Of a stretch of DNA of 64,000 nt, positions 37,452-48,744 are shown piece by piece (the stretch's first letter is position 1; each line of letters starts with the position of its first letter). This DNA is from Motacilla alba alba. Taxonomy: Eukaryota > Chordata > Aves > Passeriformes > Motacillidae. The position numbers and the translations under genes were made by a program. The stretch covers positions 75,145,801 through 75,209,800 of the forward strand of contig NC_052017.1 of the NCBI RefSeq assembly GCF_015832195.1, written 5' to 3'. The notes beneath the pieces were generated by a model. The model saw only the letters and a list, made by a program, of their open reading frames with translations. It did no database searches and was not told where the DNA came from.

Positions 37452-40216
37452 AGATCAAAGATCATTTAAAGTTTATTTTCAAATATTTCCCTACATGAGG
37501 CCTTATGTGCATACTAGTGATTGCAGAGGATCTGTGGCTGTTATCTCTACAAGGCATAACCTTTGCCAAGGTTGGTGAGGTGATTTGTGTCTGAAGCACA
37601 AGTGATAAAGGGTGGTTGCAGCAGCAATGATATTCATCAGTTTTGTATTCCAAAAGCATTTCTTTGCTCAGGCTCTTTAGATTAATGGCAGTATAGTCCA
37701 GGTCAGAATCAAAATTTTTGCAGGAGCACCATTTATACTGTATTTTGTTATTCCCAATAAATAATTTTTGTAGTGATATTTTATTCATCATTTGCATTTC
37801 ATGAGTTTCTAAGCCTGCAGTTTGGGGGACACAGTAAATATGATCAAGATTTCATAATAATTGTGTATTAACAAACTGTCCATGCTTGCTGTTGGATCAT
37901 TTATTCCCCTTTATCAAACTGAGGAAACGAATAAATGTAATCACAGGTTATAAAAGCAAATGTGGGGATAAGTTCATACAGCGTATCCCTTTGTACCTCT
38001 CTTTATGGGTTAATTAAATCATGCATAATGGTACTTAAATCTTTACAAGATCATTTGAAGAAATGAGTAGCAACAGCTAATATTGAAAAAACCCCAAGAT
38101 CTAATAAAAATCTGACCATCTGTACTTCTGTAATATATAGGAAAGAGATGCAACGAGGGTGCATGTCTGTTCAAAACTGTCTGTCTGGGTAAGTATTTCT
38201 TTATGAGCATCACTGGAAATAATAACCCAAAATTTTAGGGATTATAGTGCCTTCCTTATGGTTAATTGTTCTGAGTGGATTTCTAAATCATTGTCTCCTA
38301 GTTGTCTTAGTAGTTTTCTGATCAGAGGTATGTAAGGGACCAATGAGTATTTGACAATATAAAAACACTAAGACAGGATTTGACATAGCTTAAAAAGAAA
38401 ATGCAAAACAATAAGCGCAGACTAAAAGGAAAAGACATATATATTAGCCTTTGAATTCCTGTACAAGTTCCAATGGTTCTATAAAATACATTCTAGTAGA
38501 CAAAGCCTCCTGCAAAGCCAGCAATGAAATTATGGGAAGAAGAGGCTACTGGGGGAGAACCTTAGGCCTCAGTTTCCTGTGGCAAAAATGTTACAGAACA
38601 GCCAGCTGAAGTGATTCTTTCAAGTGCCAAAGTATGAGAGTATCAATTATTTGCCTTGCTGAGGTTTAAATTAAAAAAAAAAAGGAAAAAAAAAAAAAGA
38701 GAGAAAAATTGAAAGAAATTCTTCGTGTTGAGCTCTTTTGCAGCTGATGAGGGCATCTTGCAACAATCCTGTACTGCAACATCCATTAGCCTCCCATTTT
38801 TTTTCTGACCCTCCCATTCATCATCTTTGTGCAGCTGTAGGAAATGAAGCAAGCACTGGCATTGCTCTTTCCTTACTCTGCAGTAGGCATTCTGGGAGGC
38901 TGTCTGGGATACCAATGGAGAAGAGGTTAAAGTGCTCTGTGTCTTGCACTTGGTTACTAACCTTCCAGCCGAGGGGGAATTGCTCTCCTTTTATTGAAGT
39001 CTTTCAATCTCTTTGCATTACTTTTGGTGCTGTACAACATTTTAAAAGCTCCCTGACTGACAGACATGGCCAGAGGCAGAGCTCTGCTGGGAGAACTGCT
39101 ATGTACAGAGTCTTCTAAGCAAAGAGAAGTGGCATGGCAATTAAATTGACTACAACATGATTTTGGCCTTTCTGAAGCAGTGCAGACTATCCCACCCCTT
39201 TTATTATATTTGTTTCCACCTCCCATCTATGTCTGGGCAATTCAAAAGGGTATGTTGAGTTGATTGGTTTCATTTTTATATGATTTTGCCATAAAAACAA
39301 GGCATGCACTCTGCAACCATGAATCAGGAGAGGTAAAAAAGTTTGGAAATCTTGGAACTGAATTATGGATGAACACAGTCTGAATGTGATGTTATATACC
39401 ACTGAATGCATTAAAAAGAGAAGCAGAAAAACTCATGTGAACTATTCAGTAAAAAATAAATTCATACCAAATATATTGAATGCAGATCTCTGTTGTGGTT
39501 GGGTCATGTCTAAAGATTCCTTTGCTGGAATAAAATCCTTAGACTGCAAATGATTGTGCAAGTAAGAAGTTTCTACTCATTGCAGAAAATATTAATTTGC
39601 TGTGGATGAAAAACATTGAAATGTTTTGAACATAACTTAGAAAAACTTTGATTTAAAGGATTCTGAGCAGATGGGCATTCTTTCCTCATATTTTATCCTT
39701 TCTGAAGGTAGAATTAAAACACTCAGTAGATACCTTTCATCAGGTTTTTTACTTTTTTATTAAGACCTAAAATATAGCCTTTCAAATTAGAACAGAAAAT
39801 CTCACCCTAAATTTAGCATAGGAAGTGCAGTTATTCTTCTAGGGTGGTTTTTTTTCTTTTTTAAGACTGGTTAAGTTTTCCAGGTTCCTGATTATAAATC
39901 CTTTTTATTTAATTACTTCAGCATGTACTCAACGAATAAGAATTTTAATGCTATTTATTGTTATGTTATTATATGTTATTCATAAGGAAAATATAACCTT
40001 TGGCAGTATTTTAAAAAGAAAAATACATATGGTTAAGTAATTTATTATTCTTCTTTTTTGAGGTCCATATCATGTCATTGCTTTATAAGCAGAACTCTAT
40101 TGATTTCCTAGAAACCTATGCTTAAAAATCAATGACACAATATGACCGTAACAAAGTGGTGAATTCCATAGCACTATAAATTGAATTTTGTTTTTAAAAT
40201 GTAGAATGCATCTATC

Positions 40217-40441
40217 TTAAGTCCTACAGGCAGTTATTTTTTTTTTTATACCTGGCAACCAGCACACTGTAGAGAAGACTTCAAGAGGCTTCTGTGTCAG
40301 AGAAAGAGAGCAAAGATTCTTGCTCTGGACAGTAGCGTGAAAGAGTGGATCCCCTGTTCTCCAGTATTTTGTTTGTAAATCTTTTTTGAATAAAAGATTT
40401 ATGAGTAAAGTTTGAGTAAAACTAAAAAAAAAAAAAAAAAA
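40217..40441 (+). other. Possible retrocopy or retroposon 3' end with A18 tail
   Basis: An 18-A run (40424-40441) lies 30 bases after AATAAA (40389-40394), the usual spacing of a poly(A) signal from a genomic tail of a retroposed transcript. The preceding ~200 bases are unique-looking, without a protein frame or family I recognise. No target duplication was found, so chance association is quite possible. It lies only ~220 bp upstream of the putative CDH12 acceptor. Confidence 0.25.
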
Positions 40442-40640
40442 CCCAAACAAAAAGTAAACATTTTTGATATCACTGATGGGAAACAGTTTTGTTTGATAAC
40501 TGATCCTAAAACAAATACTACATCCCTTTCTCAGACAGACAAAGGTAATGCTAAGCAGAGCAAGAATGAGATAATAACTACAAATTGTTCTAGAGCAGCT
40601 CAGTGCTACAATGAAAATAGCACTCTCTTTTAAACTGTGA

Positions 40641-40665
40641 TTCTAATATTTTTCTCCATCTCTAG
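40641..40665 (+). promoter_or_regulatory. CDH12: Putative splice acceptor before the CDH12 coding exon
   Basis: A branch-point-like TTCTAAT (40641-40647) is followed by a pyrimidine-rich tract and CTCTAG, with AG at 40664-40665. Spacing from branch A to AG is about 19 nt, within the normal range. It is the strongest acceptor I see in the 300 bases before the ATG. A weaker candidate is TTTTATAG ending at 40748. Confidence 0.55.
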
Positions 40666-40933
40666 AAAATAACTAGGTGTGAGAATTTTGATGAATGCTT
40701 CAGTGTAATCCTATGTAATTTGATGTTGCATGTAAATCTCTTTTATAGGTCCCTATAGATGGAATTTATTGCGGCAAATACCTTGTCATCAGAAGGATTA
40801 ATGCCTGCATTAGCATTTCTGCAATAAAATCAGAAGCTAAGTGGTGAAGGCCACAGACACCTCAAACCTGGATTCCTCTGCTCGGCATTAAGTGCTGGAG
40901 TTTTTATTACTTGTGGTAGGGAAGCCATTGCCA
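40666..40933 (+). other. CDH12: Probable 5'UTR part of the CDH12 exon
   Basis: This is the stretch between the best acceptor (AG at 40664-40665) and the CDH12 start codon. It contains several upstream ATGs, each soon closed by a stop, for example ATG at 40691 with TAA at 40706-40708. An in-frame TAA at 40889-40891 separates it from the coding frame. The 5' border is inferred from splice-site appearance only; an alternative AG at 40747-40748 would give a shorter leader. Confidence 0.5.
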
Positions 40934-41164
40934 ATGCTCACAAGGAACTGCTTATCCCTGCTTCTCTGGGTCCTGTTCGATGGAGGTCTCCTAACAACAC
41001 TGCATCCACAAGCACAAGAGATTTTAGAAGCACAGCCAAGAGAAAATGTTGTCCCAGTGCCTGGGAGGAGAACATCTGCCCAGCGAGTTAAACGAGGCTG
41101 GGTGTGGAATCAGTTTTTTGTGCTGGAGGAGTACATGGGCTCTGAACCTCAGTATGTGGGAAAG
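40934..41164 (+). CDS. CDH12: Cadherin-12 (type II cadherin), first coding exon, residues 1-77
   Basis: CDH12 is a calcium-dependent homophilic adhesion protein of the neuronal plasma membrane. The exon begins at an ATG preceded in frame by a TAA at 40889-40891, so no longer in-frame ATG start exists in this exon. Residues 1-23 ([15 protein letters not shown]...) form a signal peptide with hydrophobic core [10 protein letters not shown]; residues ~24-54 are the propeptide, ending in the furin site RVKR (51-54, codons 41084-41095). The mature protein would start [13 protein letters not shown], with Trp2 and Trp4, the strand-swap residues typical of type II cadherins. The frame ends at YVGK, the usual first exon boundary of this family, followed directly by GTAATT. 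The signal peptide and mature start match CDH12 as I remember it better than CDH6, 8, 10, 11 or 18; the propeptide is the divergent part. The remaining ~700 residues lie outside the window. The start context is weak (C at -3, C at +4). Confidence 0.95.
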
Positions 41165-41170
41165 GTAATT
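41165..41170 (+). promoter_or_regulatory. CDH12: Splice donor after the CDH12 first coding exon
   Basis: The exon ends AAG and continues GTAATT, a reasonable U1-type donor. It falls exactly after the YVGK codons, the conserved phase-0 boundary of type II cadherin genes, which supports it strongly. Confidence 0.9.
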
Positions 41171-44166
41171 TTTTACTATTTCTTCGAATGTCCAAATGAT
41201 ACAGAGAAGTAGTATAATGTATTTTAAATGTGTACCTGTTTCTGGTGGGACAAATTTACTGGCAGTAGTTCCCTCTGCTCATTGCTTTTACCATCCAGCC
41301 TGTCCTGTAGTCACTATATACAGTCACTATATATCTTCTGTCTTTGTATGTTTGTCTTATTTCCCTGTTCTTGTTTTTTATATTAAACAAAAACAACAGC
41401 AAAAAAAATAATAAAAGCAAACAAACAAAATAAGAGAGTTCTGATAGAAGTGTGTTTCACAACTAATTTTAATTGAGACTACTGTGATAACATATTTGAT
41501 TTTTAGTAACAAACTTTGTTCTGATATCAAGAGATAAGATATAAACTTTAGATCTCAAGCCTAGAATGAACAGTCATTCCTGTGACTGATATGGTTATTA
41601 CAAGTCCATTTTCAGCTAATGAAGATGCATCCTTTTTGGTCTGTTGTCTTATGTCTCAGAACAATTTACTTTTATTTCTGATTCTTCAGATTATTTTCAA
41701 GTATTTCTAATATGTTTTATTGCTTCATAATTCAAAGTCCTGCACTACAGTTTTTATACTGTGTGTAGACATGCACAATCATACCTGCAAAGAATTTTTG
41801 CAATTCCCTCTCTCATTGTATGTCCACTGTTTCTGTAACAGGGCATAAGTAATTGACAGAAAACTGTTTGAGGGATGTGGGGTGGTGAATTTAAACAATA
41901 GAGTTTTCAGGTAGGAAAGCTGAAAAGGACACCTGAAGAAAATCTTAGCAGAGTGTATAATTGGATGCTGTGTATAATTTTCAGTTTAAGTATAGGACTT
42001 TACTCAGTGAAAATAACAAGTCAGGAATTTCTTTCCTGGGTCCCCAAATGCCACTTCCCTAGAGAGCAAGGTTTCAAATTCACCTACTGTAAAAATGAGT
42101 CATCATGTTTCAGTTTTTACTTTAATACCATTGTTAACCTTTTTTTTTTTTTAGTGTACAAGTGGGAAATATTTTTTTCCTTTTTCCTAAATATAAATAA
42201 ATCAACAGAAAATTAAATTTTCCTCCAACTTTTCCAGAAAACTATTCTGAGGATGTATAAATAAAACACTAGATTATTTAGCACAGCAGCCAAAAATGTA
42301 CTTGGATATTGCACGTGAAGACATTTGTGTTAAGCCCTAAAATGTATTGATCAAAGCAATTGGCAAAGCAGTGTGTTTGTATCACAAAGCTAATACAATG
42401 AGCCTGCTATGAGTCTGAAAAAAGGGGGACCACATAATGGAAAAAATCTTATTTGTGATATCCAGTTGGCACAAGTTACACTTTCTCTAAGACATACCTT
42501 TGTTCTGGCACCTCACTGAAGGTGCCAATAAAGACTTTCATCACATTTGGAACTGTAGCACAGGCAATGTGATTGCTGTGCCTTTAATATCAAAAAACAG
42601 AGATATTACTGATGCATCACTATATTTTCATGAGTCTTTATTCCTTTGTGTAAGTTTTTCTTGGTAGTCATTTAGGGTCCGTTCTAAACTGCCAAAAAAA
42701 TGTAAATTTTGCACAAAATGGACTATTATCAATGTACTGATGAATCAGCTTTTTCCTTTGTCCTGTTTTTGCTTCACTGACATTAAGTTTATAAGCAACT
42801 TCAGAATAATGGAATAATTTCATTACGACTAATACTTATTACAGATTTACGTGGAATATTTTTACCTCTTAAGACTTTTTTTAACCGTTAAAAATTGTGC
42901 AACACTTTTCAAGTATGACAAAAGTCAAAAAGTCAAACCCCTTTTTTTACGTCAAAACACCTGCTTCTAGAATAGAGCAATTAATTCTAGATAATAACTT
43001 CTTTCAACAATGTTTATTTTGATGTTTATCACAACTTGTTTTATCTATATTAACTATTTGCTTTACTATATCTGAAAAAACCCAGCAAACTCTGCCAGTC
43101 TGTTTATGTCATCTTTGCTGAATCTCTTACAAAAAAAACAGAGCACAAACAAATAAACAAAACCAAGATGGAGATGTTGGTGTTTTCCCCTTATTTTCCA
43201 CAAAGCTCTCAATTCAGGTATAACACTGAAAGAGAGAAGTTCCTTAGAGAAATTGTGCTTTTAGATCCAGATAGCAAAAGCCCAGCTTCATATAAATTCA
43301 AACCATTGTCAGCATACTAAAATATATCCAACAGCTGCTAATCAGTATCTTTAGATCATATGCAATTTTTTAAAATCACATAAAAACTTTAAGATGTTAA
43401 ATGCAGTTGAGTTCTGGATTGATTGCAGAACTAAATCTGCAGAATCAGATGATTCACCAAAATTACATGTTTATTCCAAAAGCATATATTTTCAACCTAA
43501 TTATTTTTATAATGCTACTGTTATATATTTTAAAGTAGTAATAAGAATATTATAAAGTGTAGGATATTTCATGTGACCTGAAATCACAAGGATTTTATCT
43601 TCTTCTAGCCATGATATCATGACACCTGTGCATAGGCATTTATATTAGTTATTGTAGAACTACTGCACTAATAATGTCAGAGTAATTTATAAATAGGATT
43701 TTAATGTATCTATTAAATCAGCTGACAGTTTCACTAAACAGTTGAGGGTGATTAGCTAATATCGCAAACCTTTTGTAAGAGAACACAGACCTACAGAAAT
43801 AATGTCTTCTGTTATCAACCAGTGTATGTAATTCCTTTCATGTCTGTTTTTAGACATCTATCTCAAGGAATGTCAGGTTGCAAATCAAAATATAGTTTAC
43901 AAACTGATGGGGATTAGTCTAGCGTACAGGTGGTGATTTTGAAATAGTGCTTGAAGCTTACCCATTAAAAGCATTTAACCTGTTTATTAAAGTTTGGGAA
44001 TCTGATGGTGTAATCTGGAAGAAGACTAAAACCCCATCAGATTGATAACAGAAGATAACCCTCTTTGCTCTATATTCATTAAGCAGATCCAGTCTAAAAA
44101 GTAAAATTAAAGTATGATATTACCATGCAACCCATGAAAATGAACAGGGTGTTCATTTCAGGTGAA

Positions 44167-44190
44167 CAAAGTAAATGCTCATTTACTTTG
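44167..44190. repeat. 24-bp near-perfect palindrome
   Basis: CAAAGTAAATG (44167-44177) and CATTTACTTTG (44180-44190) are exact reverse complements with only CT between them. Confidence 0.9.
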
Positions 44191-44805
44191 CAGTGCTTTA
44201 TTTGTTTTCCTGGTACTGTGAAGCTCCAGAGAGCCAGGCAAAAGCAGGACGTGTGGATGAAGACCAAAAGTTCATGCTTTTTTTTGTGCAAAAGCACAGG
44301 TCTCAGTGAATGGTGACAGAAATCATCAGAGGATCAAGTCCTCAAGGATAAACAAGTTCCAGCACAGTTTACACCCACAAACAAGGCAGCAGTTTTAATT
44401 GCCCTTATGCAAGGATAGCTGAAGGGGGTGCAGCCCCACCAGAACACTACAAATATGTCTGTAACCTTTCTTTATTGCTGTGTTTCAACAGTGACATGCA
44501 GAGGCAGCAAAATAAACTGAAAGTTCAAGAGAACAACATGGTCAAGATAATACTAGCAAAGGTTTTTGTTGTGCTGCATGTGGTATTTTTCTTTTGTTTT
44601 CCTAGTGTGTAAATGCATCATATCTTTCTTGTGTGGCACACCTGCTGTGGCACACCTGCAGTATTGCTTTCAGTGAGAATTTTTTTGCTGTCTGTCCTCA
44701 AGTTTGCAGAGACAGGCATATGGTAACTTGTACTGGAAGCATACGAAAATATTGCAAAGTCCTCTTCAGTGTAATGGTCATTTCTCTTCTATTTTCCAGT
44801 GTAGC

Positions 44806-44937
44806 AAAAATGAAAAACAAACAAAACCCAAAGAAACAAAAACAAAACAAAAAAAACCCCCAAAAAAATAAAAAAATAAAAACAAACCAAAAAGCCCCCA
44901 ACCAACCAACCAACAGAAAAAACACAACAAAAATCCC
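44806..44937. repeat. A-rich low-complexity tract with (AACC)n
   Basis: About 130 bases of A runs broken by C, including AACC units around 44899-44913. The lysine/asparagine-rich frame across it is not a gene. Confidence 0.9.
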
Positions 44938-46431
44938 AGAAACTCAGTTTAGCAGATATTTTTGTGCCAATTAATAACCTATGTTTTACAAGTTTGTTGT
45001 TTAAACCTCTGTCACATTAATGCATGCTCACACACAAACTACTACAGATATTTTTTGTTAAGAAAAGGATGCTGAAAAATTTAATACTCATGACTGTTCT
45101 ATGGCAGTACAGGGTAACAATACGGTATTTTTCATCAGAAGGAGTGCTGATTTGGAGGAAGCAGAGCTCTATATCTATGACCAGAACAGCATGCTTTTTC
45201 AAAACCTTATCATTTATCTTCTGCATCTGAAATATGAGCATGGAATTTATTTATGCGCTTTATAGTGGATAATTTTTGATATGATGGAATGAATGTTGAG
45301 CACCTTCCATTAGGCTTAAATCAACATGTATTTCTGAATACATGCTCTCTTTTTACAGTTATTTTCCCTCTTACATGAGTGTCTGTATGACAGGGCAGTC
45401 TGTAAAGGAGATTACGCACTGCTTTTTTTGAATCTGTTCAGACAAACAATTTTACAGAGCAGTGGCTATCATTTTGGCATTATTCATAAGCACTGAGTTA
45501 ACTTGAAAGAAACAATAAAATTTAAAGAAAATAAATACGTGCAGTGAATTTGAAAGCTACTGCCCTTTGAAGGAAAAAAACCCTACTTAAATCTATTCAT
45601 AAATGTACCCTGATTAAACTCATTTTTTTAAATTGTATTTCCACTAGATTTCTACTAATATGATCACAATAATATTTCATTTAAAGCTGTCAAAACAGGT
45701 TTTTTGTACTTTATCAGATTCCATTCCCTCAACTGAAGTAACAATATTAGAGAGAGCTGTGTATTATTTCCATTAGGCATTTGCACAGTGCCATCATCAA
45801 GGAGATGAAAATTGTTTCAGGGACTGCTGCTAGTAATGTATTAATTGACTCCCATGATGCAGGACATCACAGTTACTCATGATGTATGATTTTCAAATGA
45901 AAGCTATTCTATGTATAAGAATGACCTTGTTCAGTACATCGAACATATACTCATCTCTGTCTGCTGACATCAAAGTGAAATCTTGTTGGGCCTTAATGCT
46001 CTTTAGATAGTAATTTAAAGAGCAATCAGGCATGATCACATTAACCTGGCTTACTAAATTGGCTTATGGAGTTTATGCCGTGCACATATTCAAGCAAAAG
46101 CACTGTCACAATTTATTACAGACAAGGAAATTGATAAGGAGAAACGAAATGGTAAAAAAGGTGTAAGAGGAATCAGAACTGGTATCAGAATTCTGGATTT
46201 CTTTTCTTGCTCTGTTGAGCTGAGACTTTTGTCTCTCCCACTTATGTCTGTCTGGCGAAAAAAAGTGATGACTTTAAAAGCTTTGCATCCTGTATATTGC
46301 ATAGCGTATGTGAGACACAAAGTAATTTTGACAGTTGCACATGAAAGTGTGAGAAGGAAATGGAACCATGGAAACACAAAACCCCCATGAGCAAGTCAGA
46401 CTTGCATTTAATGTTTACTCCTGAAAGCTAA

Positions 46432-46481
46432 CCCCTTTTTACAAGGTGTACAAAAGGCCCCTTTTTACAAGGTGTACAAAG
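46432..46481. repeat. 26-bp tandem duplication
   Basis: A unit starting CCCCTTTTTACAAGGTGTAC (46432-46457) is repeated from 46458 to 46481 with the last bases lost. Near-identity suggests a recent event. Confidence 0.95.
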
Positions 46482-47762
46482 ACATGCAGCAGAGATGAAC
46501 AGCTTGCAACAGAACGTTTATTATTGATCTAGTGGCTTCACTTTGTTTATTGATTTGCTTAGGTAGTTCAGAGCAGGTAAATTAGGAGCTTAGTAGTAGT
46601 AAGACCTCTTGCTTTTGGTCCTTACATTGATGAAAATTATGTGAGGTATTTGGAACTAGGAAAAAAAAAAAAGGAGGACTATGTTTTACTGATTGCGTGA
46701 GAGAGGAGAAAGAGTGAGCTCAGGACAAGGCGAGATCAAAATAAAAAGGAAGGATCAACTTCTTGAGATGTCACCTGCACTTTAGAGGATGTAAAAGGTT
46801 GAAGTTATTGTTCTGAACAGCTAAGGAGGTCACAGGCTGAAATATTTCAAACTCCAAAATTTAGCAGGCTGTATTATGCAAGGATTCAGTGATCACTGTA
46901 GAAGGTTCAGAGCCTGTGAAAATGGTCCTGTTAGAATGAATGACTGGGTCTCACAAGACCTCCAAACACACCTGAGTGTAGGGTGCTAATGGTGCTAGCG
47001 TATCTGAAATTTGTGTTGCTGACACAGATGGAGAAATACAAATGAGCTTGTAGAAATTACGCTGCTAAAGAAAACATCTTACACATATTGTAGTTTTATT
47101 TGGAATGCTTCTGTATAAATGTCTTCATCTGGGCACGAAGTTTATTTAAACAGAGAAATATGAGAAAAGATACTTTAAAAAATATTTAGAAATTCTTCAA
47201 TGACTTGAGAAGAACAGACAAATCAAAGCATTGTCTCCTCCTTTAATCCAAGAAAATGTGAAGTTTTTTTTTTTTTAAATCTAAATATGGAGTTTGGCTG
47301 AGAATTTCTGATTCACCTGGCAGACATATTGTTGTTGATAGTCAGATCAGACATGGGCATGTATTCTCTATGTCAGCAATGCAAGCTGAATTTATAATTA
47401 GTGAAACATTAGACCATCAATTGAAATTCAGCTGGGATCACGAGATCTTCTTTCTGGAAAATCATCAGAATGCCAAGTAATAAATTAAATAGCATTTTTC
47501 AGACAGAAAAATGAAAGAAAGTATTAAATTCCTGAAGCCATTCCTGTATCTGGGTAGTAATGTATAAACCAAAAATAACAAGAAGGTTCATAAATGGAAT
47601 AAAATTTATGATTACTGTGACATGCGAGGTGTGAAAAAAAGGACATACCATAATGCCTCAAATGAGCTGCAAAAGTATAAATTTTCAGCAGGAAAACAAA
47701 AAAAAAAAAAACCAGAAATATTAAGGAACTGCTAAGTGACATGAGAATAGATTAAAGCTCGG

Positions 47763-47812
47763 GATTTCATAGAAATGAAATCTATGCATCTCATAGATTT
47801 CATATCTATGAG
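47763..47812. repeat. Cluster of three overlapping short hairpins
   Basis: Arms 47763-47770/47775-47782 (GATTTCAT/ATGAAATC), 47775-47786/47792-47803 (ATGAAATCTATG/CATAGATTTCAT) and 47790-47798/47804-47812 (CTCATAGAT/ATCTATGAG) are each perfect. They share bases and so are mutually exclusive folds. Confidence 0.9.
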
Positions 47813-48013
47813 ATGGAAAACTTTTTTCACAATGTGGACTTTTTATTTCCTTAGCTCATTGTAGAGGGATGCAGATTTGGCGTTAAAACAGTAATTGGAA
47901 AAAAAAATTAAACTGCAAATTTCAGAAATGTAAATCATTTATAATTCTACTTCAATAGTTGTAAAAATATGGATATTTATATAATTTGGATAGTTATACA
48001 GTTTTCAATGAAA

Positions 48014-48744
48014 AGCAGAACTGTGGAGAGGGACCTGGGGATCCTTGTCAATGTCAAGTTGAACATGAGTCAGCAGTACCATGGTAGCCAAGAGGGCTGG
48101 GGGGCATCAGGCACAGCATCACCAGCCGGGCAAGGGAGGGGATTGTCCTGTCCTCTGAGCTGGGACGGCCTCACTTCGAGTGCTGGGGACAGTTTTGGGG
48201 GTCGCAATATAAGAAAGACATTAAACTATTAGGGAGTATCCAAAGAAAGGCCACGAGGATGGTGAAGGCCTTGAGCTGAAGCCATATGAGGAGCAGCTGA
48301 GAGCGGCTGAGAGCAGCTGAGAGCAGCTGCTCTTGCTGAAGCCATATGAGGAGCAGCTGACACTTGGTCTTTTCAGCCTGGACAAGACGAGACTGAGGGG
48401 AGATCCTATCACAGTTACAACTTCCTCATGAGGGGAGGAGGAGGGACAGGCACTGATCTCTTCTCTCTGGTGACCAGTGACAGGACCCAAGCAAATGCGC
48501 TGAGGTTGTGTCAGGAGAGTTTTAGGCTGTATATTAGAAAAGGGTTCTTCATCTAGAGGGTGTTTGGGCACTGAAACAGGCTGCTCAGGGTAGTGGTCAC
48601 AGCATCAGCCTGACAAAGTTCAAGGAGCGTTTGGCCAATGCCCTCAGGCACATGGTGTGACCCTTGAAGCTGTTCTGTGCAGGCAAGGACTCAAAGTTCC
48701 TTGTGGGTCCCTTCTAACTCAGAATATGCGGTGATTCTGTGATT
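48014..48744 (+). mobile_element. CR1 LINE 3' part (ORF2 C-terminus and 3'UTR)
   Basis: The plus strand reads TVERDLGILVNVKLNMSQQY near 48020-48080, then lagging pieces of the CR1 C-terminal region (block around 48130-48270 corresponding to the phe-trp-gly and qrratrmv segments), the 3'UTR with ttcttcatctagagggt and the terminus GCGGTGATTCTGTGATT at ~48728-48744. Stops and frameshifts break the frame. A 60-bp tandem duplication lies inside it (48275-48360). The flanking T-run at 48746-48756 follows the end. Confidence 0.9.
48275..48360 (+). repeat. 60-bp tandem duplication inside the CR1 copy
   Basis: A 26-base segment beginning GCTGAAGCCATATGAGGAGC occurs at 48275-48300 and again at 48335-48360, exactly 60 bp apart. 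Between them are GAGAGC(A/G)GCT units that have themselves been reiterated. Confidence 0.93.

Larger units (their letters stand above)
37452..40665. other. Non-coding stretch upstream of the CDH12 coding exon
   Basis: Includes A-rich runs at 38672-38700 and a long high-complexity block (38705-39190) that could be a conserved non-coding element. The possible retrocopy end (40217-40441) is listed separately. No other exon was recognised. Confidence 0.55.
41171..48013. other. CDH12: Downstream CDH12 intron, first part
   Basis: No frame resembles the next cadherin exon (EC1, expected to continue LHSDLDKG-like). Content is AT-rich sequence with A-rich tracts, two palindromes and a 26-bp duplication. 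Block 45770-46080 is repeat-free and could be regulatory. Confidence 0.6.

Noticed and set aside
40892..40933. In-frame N-terminal extension of CDH12 (14 codons)
   Set aside because: It would start with GTG, not ATG; TAA at 40889-40891 precedes it, and the known family start is the ATG at 40934.
48221..48571. 116-codon minus-strand Ser-rich frame
   Set aside because: It is the antisense of the duplicated region of the plus-strand CR1 copy.
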